DNA from: Myxococcales bacterium
GTDB taxonomy: Bacteria; Myxococcota; Polyangia; Polyangiales; Polyangiaceae
Assembly: GCA_003151595.1 (NCBI GenBank)
Contig: PLXW01000119.1
Coordinates: 6,295-68,168 of the forward strand
Direction of reading: 5' to 3'
Length of the DNA: 61,874 nucleotides
Positions 25,765 through 34,132 of the stretch are shown one piece after another (position 1 is the stretch's first letter; the number at the start of each line of letters is the position of its first letter). The translations under genes and the position numbers were made by a program. The notes below the pieces were generated by a model, which was not told where the DNA came from, did not search any database, and was given only the letters and a program-made list of their open reading frames with translations.

Positions 25765-26115
25765 ATGAGAGCCGAGCACCTCGACGCTACCTTCGCTGCT
25801 CTAGCTGATCCGACCCGCCGCGCGATCCTGGCTCGGCTGATGTCGGGCGAAGCGAACGTGACCGAGCTGGCCAAGCCCTTCGACATGAGCCAGCCGGCGA
25901 TCTCCAAGCATTTGAAGGTGCTCGAGCAGGCCGGGCTGATTTCGCGCGGGCGTGACGCGCAGTCGCGGCCGTGCCGGCTGGAGCCACGCCGGCTGAAGGA
26001 AGCCAGCGAGTGGATGGAGCGGTACCGCCGCTTCTGGGAAGAGAGCTTCGACCGCCTCGACGAGTACCTGGTCGAAATGAAGAAGAAGGAGAAGAGAGAT
26101 GCTCGAAAAAAATGA
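25765..26115 (+). CDS. ArsR-family transcriptional regulator
   Basis: 116 residues, winged helix-turn-helix. Conserved ArsR features: FAALADPTRRAILARL (helix 1-2), MSQPAISKHLKVLEQAGLI (recognition helix, 40-58). The C-terminal part EWMERYRRFWEESFDRLDEYL is the tail seen in the subgroup paired with SRPBCC proteins, which usually lacks metal-binding cysteines; none are seen here. ATG start at 25765 matches the family start. It overlaps the SRPBCC gene by 17 bases, so both are co-translated. Confidence 0.92.
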   Translation: MRAEHLDATFAALADPTRRAILARLMSGEANVTELAKPFDMSQPAISKHLKVLEQAGLISRGRDAQSRPCRLEPRRLKEASEWMERYRRFWEESFDRLDEYLVEMKKKEKRDARKK

Positions 26116-26545
26116 CGTCACGGAGCCCAAACCCGAGCTCCGCATGTCGCGCGTCTTCGAGGCGAAGCGACGCCTCGTGTTCGAAGCGTGGACCAAGGCC
26201 GAGCACGTCTCGCGCTGGTTCGCGCCGAGGCCGCTCACCGTCGTCGAGTGCGAGCTCGACTTCCGCGTCGGCGGCGTCTTCAACCTCGTGATGGTGACGC
26301 CGGACGGAAAGCGGTACCCGATGGTCGCCACGTTCCGCGAGGTCGTGGTGCCTGAACGCATCGTCTTCGACGCCGTCATTCACGACGACAACAGAGCCTT
26401 GACGACGTTGACCTTCACCGAGATCGACGGGAAGACCCGGCTCGACGTTCACCAGGTCTACTCGTTCGAATCGCCCGCGACGCGCGGCGCGCAGCAAGGG
26501 TGGACGGCGACGCTCGATCAGCTCGGCGAGCACGTGGCGCGCTGA
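26099..26545 (+). CDS. SRPBCC (AHSA1-like) domain protein
   Basis: 148 residues of the START/Bet v1-like fold. Family features: FEAKRRLVFEAWTKAEHVSR, RWFAPRPLTV, ECELDFRVGGVF and the C-terminal GWTATLDQLGEHVAR. These proteins bind hydrophobic ligands and are commonly co-encoded with ArsR regulators; the pair probably responds to a small molecule. Overlaps the ArsR stop by 17 bases. Confidence 0.93.
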   Translation: MLEKNDVTEPKPELRMSRVFEAKRRLVFEAWTKAEHVSRWFAPRPLTVVECELDFRVGGVFNLVMVTPDGKRYPMVATFREVVVPERIVFDAVIHDDNRALTTLTFTEIDGKTRLDVHQVYSFESPATRGAQQGWTATLDQLGEHVAR

Positions 26546-26556
26546 GGCCCGCGGCG

Positions 26557-28392
26557 CTACGCGTAGCCCTCGGCCTGGAGCCGGAAGAGCCGCGCGTAGC
26601 GACCGTTTGCCGCGAGCAGCTCGTCGTGGGTGCCGCTCTCGACGATCGCGCCGTGCTCGAGGAACAGGATGCGATCGCTCATGCGCACCGTGGGGAAGCG
26701 GTGCGAGATCACGATCGTCGTGCGCCCCTGCGCGAGCTCGCGGAAGCGCGTGAAGACGGCGTGCTCGGCTTCGGCGTCGAGCGCGGCGGTCGGCTCGTCG
26801 AGGATGAGCACGTCGGCTTCTTCGCGCATGAAGGCTCGCGACAGCGCGACCTTCTGCCACTGGCCCCCCGACAGCTCCACGCCCCCCGAGAACCACTTGC
26901 CGAGCGGCGTCTCGAGGCCGCTGGCGAGCGCGCTCACCATCTCGCGCGCCCCTCCGCGATCGACCGCGCGCGCGATGCGATCGTCTTCGCCCATGTGCTC
27001 GACGCTGCCGACGCCGACGTTCTCGCGCGCGTCGAGCATGTACTTGTTGAAGTCCTGGAAGATGACGCCGAACCGCCGATGCAGGTCGACCTGCGCGTAC
27101 GAGTCGAGCGGCTTTCCATCGAGGAAAATCGTTCCTTCGGTGGGCTCGTAGAGGCGGGTCATCAGCTTGATGATCGTCGTCTTGCCCGCGCCGTTCTGCC
27201 CGACGAGCGCGAGGCTCTGCCCCTTCGGAATCGTGAACGACACGTCGCGCACGGCCCACGTCTCCTGGCCGGGGTATCGAAAGCCGACGTGATCGAACAC
27301 GATGCCCTCGCGTGACTCGGTGCTCGGCGCGGGCGCCGCGGGCACGAGCACCTTCGGCTCCGCTTCGCGGTAGGCGAGGAACGCGAAGAGGTTCGACATG
27401 TAGAGGTTGTGCTCGTAGATGCCGCCGATCGCGCCGAGCACGCTCTGGAACGACTGCTGCCCCTGGCGAAACGCCACCACGTAGAGCGTCATGTTGCCGA
27501 GCGTGAGCCTCCCCAGCGCCGCGCCGATCGCCATCACCGCGTACGCGCCGTAGAACGCCCCAGTCGCGAGCAGAGAGAAGAGCTGACCAAGCACGCCGCG
27601 GCGAACGGCGAGCGTGACGTCGTCCTTGTAGAAGCGCTCCGAGAGCTCCTTGTAGCGACCGAGAAAGAGCGGGCCGAGACCCAGCAGCTTGATCTCCTTG
27701 GCGTGCTGGTCGCTCGCCAGGACCTGTTCGAAGTAATAGATGCGGCGCGTCTCGGGCGAGCGCCAGTTGCGGAGCTTGAAGGCCTGCTTGGCGAGTCGCA
27801 TCTCGACGATCGTCGCCGGGATGGTCGTGACCACCAGGCCGAGGACGGCCCACGCACTGAAGCGCACGAGGAGCGCGACGTAGCCGACGAGGGTGAGCGC
27901 GTTCTGTACGAGCTGAAAGGCGTCGGTGATGAGCTGCACAGGGCGCGACGAGGCTTCGCGGCGCGCGCGCGTGAGCTGATCGTAGAAGTCCGGGTCTTCG
28001 AACGAGCGGAGGTCGAGCGTCAGCGTCTTCTCGAGGATGGCGACGTTCACATCGACGCCCAGGCGACTGCCGAGCACCGCGCGCGTGACGGAGAGCGCGC
28101 GCATGACGATCGCCAGCAGCGCGACGATCGCCAGCTCACCGATGACCCAGCGAAGCGCGAGATCACGCGAGTGCGCGACGACGGCATCGACGATGCGCTT
28201 CCCGGCGTACGCCGTCCCCAGCGGCAAGAAGGCGGCGACGAGCGTGAGCCCCGCGAGCAGCGACGTGAGCGTGGGCGACGATCGCCACACCAGCTTCAGC
28301 GTGGCGCGGATGTGGACGAAGCTCAGGGCGAGGCGCTCCTTGATCGGCGGCGCAGCGGGCGCCGGGCGATCGCGGGGGCGAGGCATGTGCAT
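26557..28392 (-). CDS. ABC exporter (fused membrane and ATPase domains)
   Basis: About 611 residues. The N-terminal membrane domain has six helices (about 30-320), followed by a nucleotide-binding domain with Walker A GQNGAGKTT, signature ELSGGQWQKVALSRA, Walker B VLILDEPTAALD and the switch His in ISHRFP. Half-transporter of the MsbA/lipid or multidrug exporter type, so probably a homodimer. The open frame runs upstream of 28392 but that part lacks hydrophobic segments and overlaps the divergent sigma gene region. Substrate unknown. Confidence 0.93.
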   Translation of the reverse strand: MHMPRPRDRPAPAAPPIKERLALSFVHIRATLKLVWRSSPTLTSLLAGLTLVAAFLPLGTAYAGKRIVDAVVAHSRDLALRWVIGELAIVALLAIVMRALSVTRAVLGSRLGVDVNVAILEKTLTLDLRSFEDPDFYDQLTRARREASSRPVQLITDAFQLVQNALTLVGYVALLVRFSAWAVLGLVVTTIPATIVEMRLAKQAFKLRNWRSPETRRIYYFEQVLASDQHAKEIKLLGLGPLFLGRYKELSERFYKDDVTLAVRRGVLGQLFSLLATGAFYGAYAVMAIGAALGRLTLGNMTLYVVAFRQGQQSFQSVLGAIGGIYEHNLYMSNLFAFLAYREAEPKVLVPAAPAPSTESREGIVFDHVGFRYPGQETWAVRDVSFTIPKGQSLALVGQNGAGKTTIIKLMTRLYEPTEGTIFLDGKPLDSYAQVDLHRRFGVIFQDFNKYMLDARENVGVGSVEHMGEDDRIARAVDRGGAREMVSALASGLETPLGKWFSGGVELSGGQWQKVALSRAFMREEADVLILDEPTAALDAEAEHAVFTRFRELAQGRTTIVISHRFPTVRMSDRILFLEHGAIVESGTHDELLAANGRYARLFRLQAEGYA

Positions 28393-28531
28393 CACGAGGC
28401 GCGTGTAGCTGGGTTTTGCAGGGGCGGATACGGCTTGCGGTGAGCGTCCGGGGCGCACCGGGCGGCGCGGGCGCGTTCCTGGAACAGCCAAATGTGTTGA
28501 CGGTCCGGGCAGGAGTGGGTGATCAGCAAGC

Positions 28532-29191
28532 GTGGTAGGCCCCGCGAACGATCTGGCGCTCGACGTCGAGCGCGCGCTCGCCGGCGATTCCGAGGCCGTG
28601 CGCAAGGTCATCGCGGCGTTCACGCCCGTCATTCAGGCGCGCGCGGCGAGGGCGCTCGTCCGGGCAGGGAAGGGGCGAGGGCGCGATGCGCGTCAGGAGC
28701 TCGCCGATCTCGTGCAGGACCTGCTTCTCCTTCTCTTTCGCGACGACGGACGGATCCTCCGCGCCTGGCGCGCGGAACGGGGGCTCTCCCTCCTCAACTA
28801 CGTCGGCCTCGTCGCGGAGCGCGAAGTGCGGCAGATCGCGCGGAGCGGACGCCGGAGCCCGTGGTCGCTCGATCCCTCGGAGGACTCGGCCCTCGAGCGC
28901 GCCGCGCCGCAGGTCGCCAGCGCAGAGTCGGCCGTCGCCTCGCGCGATCTGCTCGACAGGCTTTACGCGCGTCTCGAAGACGAGCTCCACGAAAAAGCGC
29001 TCGAGCTCTTTCGGTTGCTCGTGGTCGAAGAGCTCCCAGCGCCCGATGTGTGCGCCATGACCGGCCTGTCGTCGGACGCGGTTTACACCTGGCGGAGCCG
29101 GCTATTACGACGCGCGCGCGAAATTCTCGCCGAGCTCGCGCCAGGTTCCGACCCCGCGCAACCAATACCTGACAGGAGCGGCACCGCGTGA
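28532..29191 (+). CDS. Sigma-70 family RNA polymerase sigma factor (ECF-like)
   Basis: 219 residues with GTG start. The N-terminal half matches region 2 (DLVQDLLLLLFRDDGRILRAW, RGLSLLNYVGLVAEREVRQIA) and the C-terminal part region 4 (MTGLSSDAVYTWRSRLLRRA). The AlaArg-rich insertion and long linker are atypical for common ECF groups. The next gene overlaps its stop by four bases (GTGA) and encodes a membrane protein, the probable anti-sigma factor. Divergent from the ABC exporter. Confidence 0.85.
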   Translation: MVGPANDLALDVERALAGDSEAVRKVIAAFTPVIQARAARALVRAGKGRGRDARQELADLVQDLLLLLFRDDGRILRAWRAERGLSLLNYVGLVAEREVRQIARSGRRSPWSLDPSEDSALERAAPQVASAESAVASRDLLDRLYARLEDELHEKALELFRLLVVEELPAPDVCAMTGLSSDAVYTWRSRLLRRAREILAELAPGSDPAQPIPDRSGTA

Positions 29192-29823
29192 ACGACGACG
29201 ACCTGATTCGCGAGCTTCGTGAAGCGACGCGGCGCAGCGACGAGGCCCCGACCGGGACCGAGCTCGACGCGCCGCTGGGCGACGCGTTCCAAGCGCAGGT
29301 CGCCGCGCGGATCGCAGCCGCGCGCCGACCGCGGCAGACGCGTCGACTTTGGCTCGCGGTGGCCGGACCCGTGGCGATGGCCGCAGCGATCGCGCTGTGG
29401 ATCGCACGCCCTCACGCCACGTTCGCGCCGCTCCCCGAGTACGCCATGGAGATCTCGGGCGGCCAGGACTCCGAACGCGGCGAGGACCACGCGCCGCGCA
29501 CGTCGATCGTCGCGCGCGCCGATGGCTCGCTGACGCTCCTCTTGCGACCGGCGAACAACGTCACCGGTGCGCTCGCGGTGCATGCTTTCGCGTCGCACGC
29601 CGGGGCCGTTCGCGAGGTCCCGGCGACCACGCGCGCGTCGAGCACGGGATCGGTCGAGGTGCAGGGGCGCGTCAGCGATCTCGCCGGAGCCGACGGGGCG
29701 ACCGTCATCGTGGTGATCGCGCGCGCCGACTCGAAGGTGAACGCGCTCTCCATCGCTTCGGGGATCGAGCCGGCGCCCGCCGACGTGAAGGTGGCGAAGG
29801 TGGAGGTTCGAATCGCGCGCTGA
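29188..29823 (+). CDS. Membrane protein, probable anti-sigma factor
   Basis: 211 residues. N-terminal 50 residues polar and helical, no HxxxCxxC zinc finger, then one membrane helix (LWLAVAGPVAMAAAIALWIA, about 54-73) and a C-terminal soluble domain with beta strands (SIVARADGSLTLLLRP, TGSVEVQGRVSDLAG). Topology fits an anti-sigma protein with a periplasmic sensor domain. GTG start overlaps the sigma stop. Assignment rests on position and topology only. Confidence 0.7.
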   Translation: MNDDDLIRELREATRRSDEAPTGTELDAPLGDAFQAQVAARIAAARRPRQTRRLWLAVAGPVAMAAAIALWIARPHATFAPLPEYAMEISGGQDSERGEDHAPRTSIVARADGSLTLLLRPANNVTGALAVHAFASHAGAVREVPATTRASSTGSVEVQGRVSDLAGADGATVIVVIARADSKVNALSIASGIEPAPADVKVAKVEVRIAR

Positions 29824-29841
29824 AGTAGAGTGCGCGGCCTC

Positions 29842-31923
29842 ATGCACCTCACACCGCGCCACGCCCTGCTCGCCACCGCCGCGCTCTGCGGATCCATCGC
29901 CTGCGGCTCGGGCACGCCCGCTCCGTCGTCAGCTCCCTCGGTCGCGACGCCGGTCGCGACGCCCGCGTCGAACGAGCGCGGGATCTACACGACCGACCTC
30001 GATCGCTCGGCCGCTCCGTGCGACGACTTCTTCACCTTCGCCAACGGTGCATGGCGTACGCAGAACCCGATCCCGCCGTCGATGGACCGCTGGAGTCGAC
30101 GCTGGCAAGCGGGCGACGCCAACAAAGGTCGCCTGCGCGACATCCTGGAGGAGGTCTCTCACAAGGAGCAGCCGGCCGGGAGCACCGAGAAGCTCGTCGG
30201 CGACTACTACGCCGCATGCATGGATGAAGCGCGCATCGACGCCGCGGGCATCACGCCGATAGCGCCCTTGCTCGCGCAGATCGCCGCGATCAAGGCGACC
30301 GACGACGTGCAGCGCACGATCCGCGCGCTCCACGCGATGGGCGTCCCGTCTCTCTTCTCGTTCGGGTCCTCTCCCGACCAGCACCAACCCGCGCGCACGA
30401 TCGGATACGTCGGCGCCGATGGTCTCGGCCTCCCGGACCGCGATTACTACGTGAAGCCCGAGCCGCGCTTCGTGAAGGCGCGCGAGCAATACCTCGCGCA
30501 CGTCGCGCGGATGTTCGCGCTGGCAGGCGTCGCGCCCGAGGAGGGGAAGCGACTGGCGGGCGTCGTCTTCGAGATGGAGAAGCGGCTGGCGCTCGCGTCG
30601 CTCACCAACGTCGCCCTGCGCGATCCGAAGATCACCGATCACCCGGCCACGCTCGCGCAGCTCGCCGCGCTCGCGCCGCGCTTCGATTGGGCAGGCTTCT
30701 TCGCCGACGCGAAGCTCGCCCCCACCGACTTCAACGACGCTGAGCCCGCGTTCTTGCAAGCGGTCGATCACGAGCTCCAAGCCACGCCGATCGACGACTG
30801 GCGCGCGTACCTCACGTGGAGGGTGCTCGCCTCCGCGGCGCCGTGGCTCTCAGCGCCGTTCGCGAACGAGTACTTCACGTTCCACGAGAAGGAGCTGGGC
30901 GGCGTCGCGGAGATGAAGCCGCGCTGGAAGCGATGTGCGGAGTCGACCGACGACGTTCTCGGCGAGGCGCTCGGTCGTCTCTACGTGCAGCGCTACTTCC
31001 CGCCCGAGGCCAAGGCGCGCGTCCTCGAGCTCGTTCACAACATCCTCGCCGCGATGAACGACACTCTCCACGAGCTCCCGTGGATGAGCGCCGACACCCG
31101 GAAGAAAGCGCTCGAGAAGCTCGCGACGTTCAATCCGAAGATCGGCTACCCCGACAAGTGGAAGGACTACGGGAGCGTGCACGTCAGCCGCGACGCGTTC
31201 TGGGCGAGCCTGGTCGACGCGCGGAAGTTCGACGTCGCCGAGGATGGCGCGCTCATCGGCAAGCCCACCGACCGTGGGCGTTGGGGAATGACGCCGCCGA
31301 CCTCGAACGCCTATTACAACGCGCTCCTCAACGAGATCGTCTTCCCCGCCGGCATCCTGCAATCGCCCGCCTTCGATCTCGCGGCAGACGACGCCGTGAA
31401 CTATGGCGCCATCGGCGTCGTCATCGGCCACGAGATCAGCCACGGCTTCGACGATCAGGGCGCGCAGTACGACGCCCAAGGGCGGCTCGAAAACTGGTGG
31501 ACGCCCGCCGACCTCGCGGCGTTTCAGGCGAAGGGGGCGTGCGTCGTGCGCCAGTTCGACGGCTACTTCGTCGAGCCCGGCATCCACGAAGACGGGAAGC
31601 TCGTCCTGGGTGAATCGATCGGCGACCTCGCCGGCGCGCACATCGCGTACCGGGCGCTTCAGAAGGCGCTGAAGGCCCACCCCGAGCCGGTGCGCGACGG
31701 GTTCACGCCGGAGCAGCAATTCTTCGTCTCCTGGGGCCAGTTTCGCGGCGACGCGATCCGGCAGGAGACGCAGCGCCTCATGGTGCAGGGCGATCCGCAC
31801 CCGATCGGGAAGTACCGCGTGATCGGGCCGCTCTCGAACCTCGGCGAGTTCCAGAGCGCGTTTCAGTGCAAGGCCGGGCAGCCGATGGTGAGGCCGGCCG
31901 CGGATCGATGCGACGTGTGGTGA
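29842..31923 (+). CDS. M13-family zinc metallopeptidase (neprilysin-like), lipoprotein
   Basis: About 693 residues. Lipobox SIAC near residue 21 of the signal sequence, so it should be lipid-anchored outside the inner membrane. Zinc site HEISH (His530, His534) and the third ligand Glu591 in ESIGD (consensus ENxxD, Asp595 present). Tail YRVIGPLSNLGEFQSAF is the usual M13 C-terminal motif. Full length, likely an active oligopeptidase. The start at 29842 keeps the lipoprotein signal; a GTG at 29830 is also possible. No clear operon with the anti-sigma gene six bases upstream can be excluded. Confidence 0.93.
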   Translation: MHLTPRHALLATAALCGSIACGSGTPAPSSAPSVATPVATPASNERGIYTTDLDRSAAPCDDFFTFANGAWRTQNPIPPSMDRWSRRWQAGDANKGRLRDILEEVSHKEQPAGSTEKLVGDYYAACMDEARIDAAGITPIAPLLAQIAAIKATDDVQRTIRALHAMGVPSLFSFGSSPDQHQPARTIGYVGADGLGLPDRDYYVKPEPRFVKAREQYLAHVARMFALAGVAPEEGKRLAGVVFEMEKRLALASLTNVALRDPKITDHPATLAQLAALAPRFDWAGFFADAKLAPTDFNDAEPAFLQAVDHELQATPIDDWRAYLTWRVLASAAPWLSAPFANEYFTFHEKELGGVAEMKPRWKRCAESTDDVLGEALGRLYVQRYFPPEAKARVLELVHNILAAMNDTLHELPWMSADTRKKALEKLATFNPKIGYPDKWKDYGSVHVSRDAFWASLVDARKFDVAEDGALIGKPTDRGRWGMTPPTSNAYYNALLNEIVFPAGILQSPAFDLAADDAVNYGAIGVVIGHEISHGFDDQGAQYDAQGRLENWWTPADLAAFQAKGACVVRQFDGYFVEPGIHEDGKLVLGESIGDLAGAHIAYRALQKALKAHPEPVRDGFTPEQQFFVSWGQFRGDAIRQETQRLMVQGDPHPIGKYRVIGPLSNLGEFQSAFQCKAGQPMVRPAADRCDVW

Positions 31924-31985
31924 TCCGTTTTCCATAAATAGGAAACGCGCTGACAGAGTCCGACTCCTCGACACCAAGACCGAGC

Positions 31986-32017
31986 TAGGCCCCGGCGATC
32001 GCTTTCGCCGTGGCCTA
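31986..32017 (+). promoter_or_regulatory. Hairpin in the leader of the S53 peptidase gene
   Basis: TAGGCC-cc-GGCGA-tcgctt-TCGCC-gt-GGCCTA: two paired blocks of 6 and 5 bases separated by a symmetric 2x2 internal loop, with a six-base loop. It lies 27 bases before the start codon. No T-run follows, so a leader-RNA or protein-binding role is more likely than termination. Confidence 0.45.
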
Positions 32018-32043
32018 CCAAAGTCCAATCGGGAGTCGTTCAA

Positions 32044-34125
32044 ATGAGATTGTTCACCGGGATCGGTCTGATCGCCGTCGTGTCCACTGCGGTCGCCGCT
32101 TGCAGCGCGGCGCCTGACGCGTCTCCTTGGGTTGATGGCGGAGTCGAGAAGGCGCCGTCGGCCGTGAGCGCGGGCCTCACGACCGTCGTCGGTGCGAGGG
32201 GGAACGTCGAATACTACGAGGCCCCCAAGGCAACGGCGGACGGGAGCTCGCACACCAACGTGCGTCGTCGAACCGACGAGCGAGGCTCGATCGTCGCAGC
32301 CACCCCGACCCCCGGGACGGGATGGAACGCCAGCGAGCTGCAGGAGATGTACGGCATCCCCAGCTTGGGCGGCCCGTCGCCGACCATCGCCATCCTCGAC
32401 TTCTTCGACGACCCCAACGCCGAAGCCGACATGAACGTCTATCGCGCGCAATGGGGGCTCCCGGCGTGCACGACGGCGGGAAACTGTTTTCGGAAGGTGA
32501 ACGAGAGCGGAGCTGCGAGCCCTCTCCCGACGAAGATCGCGCTCCCCGACTCGGGCGTCCTCGCCATGGAGACCGCGCTCGACCTGGAGATGGTGTCCGC
32601 CGCCTGTCCCACGTGCAAGATACTGCTCGTCGAGCTCTCGTCGACAAGCACCAGCGAAAACGTCCCCGGGTGGAACACCGCCATCGCGCTCGGCGCGACG
32701 TTCATCAGCAACAGCTTCGGCGCCGGCGAAGCCGCCGCGAACGACTCCTCGCCCGCGCTCAGTCACGCCGGCGTCAGCTTCTTCGCATCGGCAGGAGACG
32801 GCGGGTTCGGCGTCGGATGGCCGTCGAGCTCCGCGCACGTGACCTCGGTCGGCGGAACCGTGCTGAGTAAGCTCCTCGGCGCACCTTGGTGGTCACAAAC
32901 CACGTGGCCCGATACGGGTGGGGGCTGCAGCACGAAGATCTCGAAGCCTTCGTGGCAACCCGACACCTGGTGCGGATCGTTCCGTACGGTGAACGACGTC
33001 TCGGCCGTCGCGGCAAGCGTCGAGATTTTCGACAGCTACGCGGCCGGGGGATGGACCGAGGTCGGAGGGACGAGCGTCAGCGCGCCGCTCGTCGCCGGAA
33101 TCTACGCGGTCAACGGGTGGAACGGCGTCGCGCCATCGTTCTCCTATGGACACCTCACCTCTTTCACCGACGTCACCACCGGCTCCGATGGCACGTGCGC
33201 GAGCGCGGCGTCCGCCTCCCTCTGCAACGCCGCCGTGGGCTACGACGGACCGACCGGAAACGGAACGCCGATCGGAGCGTCGCCCTATGCCGACACGCTC
33301 TCGGTCACACCGGGTCCGATCAACGTGGCCGCCGGCTCGGTGACGACGGCGCAGGTCACCGCGTCGGGTCGTTGGGTGATCAACTCGAGCAACCCTGTCG
33401 CCTATTCGTTGAGCGGCGCCCCGTCGTGGTTGAACGCGACGCTCACGCGCGCCGGGAACAACTCCGTTCTCTCGTTCGCGCCGGCGTTGGGTACCCCTCC
33501 TCAGTCGACGCAATTCCAGCTCGTCGCCAACGCGTGGAACATCACGCATCAGGTCCTCGTCACGGTGAACGTGACCGCGCCGGACACTCTCTTCATCACG
33601 CCCAACGTGATCACCGTCTCGGCGGGGATGGGCGCTTCGGCGCAGATCGTCGCCGGGCCGTGGTCCACGAACCCGAGCGCGCCGGTCTCGTTCGCGATCA
33701 CCGGAGGCTCGACGGTCCAGCCCGCGATGCCCAGCCTGTTCACCTCCGGCGCCGTGACGTACTTCGACTTCACGAGCCTGGGAACGACCACCCCGCAAAC
33801 GTTGACCTACACAATCAGCGGGACCGCAGGCAACGTGACCAACGTCACGAGCGTCACCGTGCACGTCACCTCCTGCATCCCGCAAACCGCGGCGGTCGCT
33901 TGCAACGGGAGCATCTGCGGCGCGGGCCAAGACATCTGCGGCAACACCGTGCAGTGCGGGACGTGCGCCGCCGGTCTCTCGTGCAGCTATGGCCAGTGTT
34001 ACACGTGCGCGCCGAAGATCTGCCGTCCGGGGCAGTTCTGGGATCCCGAGGTTTGCTCGTGCATGGGCTGCATGTGCGGCACGATCGTGGTCGGCAACAA
34101 GACCATCTGCGCCGCGTGCCGGTAG
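32044..34125 (+). CDS. S53 (sedolisin-like) serine peptidase, lipoprotein
   Basis: 693 residues. Lipobox VAAC (Cys20). Sedolisin catalytic residues are present: Glu176 and Asp180 in METALD, the oxyanion Asp in FFASAGDGGFG, and Ser344 in GGTSVSAP. The catalytic domain starts near residue 95, so the large activation prodomain of classical sedolisins is missing. After it (about 415-610) are two Ig-like beta repeats (VTPGPINVAAGSVTTAQVTA; ITPNVITVSAGMGASAQIVA) and a Cys-rich tail with about 18 cysteines. Probably an active acid-type peptidase displayed on the cell envelope. Confidence 0.88.
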   Translation: MRLFTGIGLIAVVSTAVAACSAAPDASPWVDGGVEKAPSAVSAGLTTVVGARGNVEYYEAPKATADGSSHTNVRRRTDERGSIVAATPTPGTGWNASELQEMYGIPSLGGPSPTIAILDFFDDPNAEADMNVYRAQWGLPACTTAGNCFRKVNESGAASPLPTKIALPDSGVLAMETALDLEMVSAACPTCKILLVELSSTSTSENVPGWNTAIALGATFISNSFGAGEAAANDSSPALSHAGVSFFASAGDGGFGVGWPSSSAHVTSVGGTVLSKLLGAPWWSQTTWPDTGGGCSTKISKPSWQPDTWCGSFRTVNDVSAVAASVEIFDSYAAGGWTEVGGTSVSAPLVAGIYAVNGWNGVAPSFSYGHLTSFTDVTTGSDGTCASAASASLCNAAVGYDGPTGNGTPIGASPYADTLSVTPGPINVAAGSVTTAQVTASGRWVINSSNPVAYSLSGAPSWLNATLTRAGNNSVLSFAPALGTPPQSTQFQLVANAWNITHQVLVTVNVTAPDTLFITPNVITVSAGMGASAQIVAGPWSTNPSAPVSFAITGGSTVQPAMPSLFTSGAVTYFDFTSLGTTTPQTLTYTISGTAGNVTNVTSVTVHVTSCIPQTAAVACNGSICGAGQDICGNTVQCGTCAAGLSCSYGQCYTCAPKICRPGQFWDPEVCSCMGCMCGTIVVGNKTICAACR

Positions 34126-34132
34126 TGGGCTC

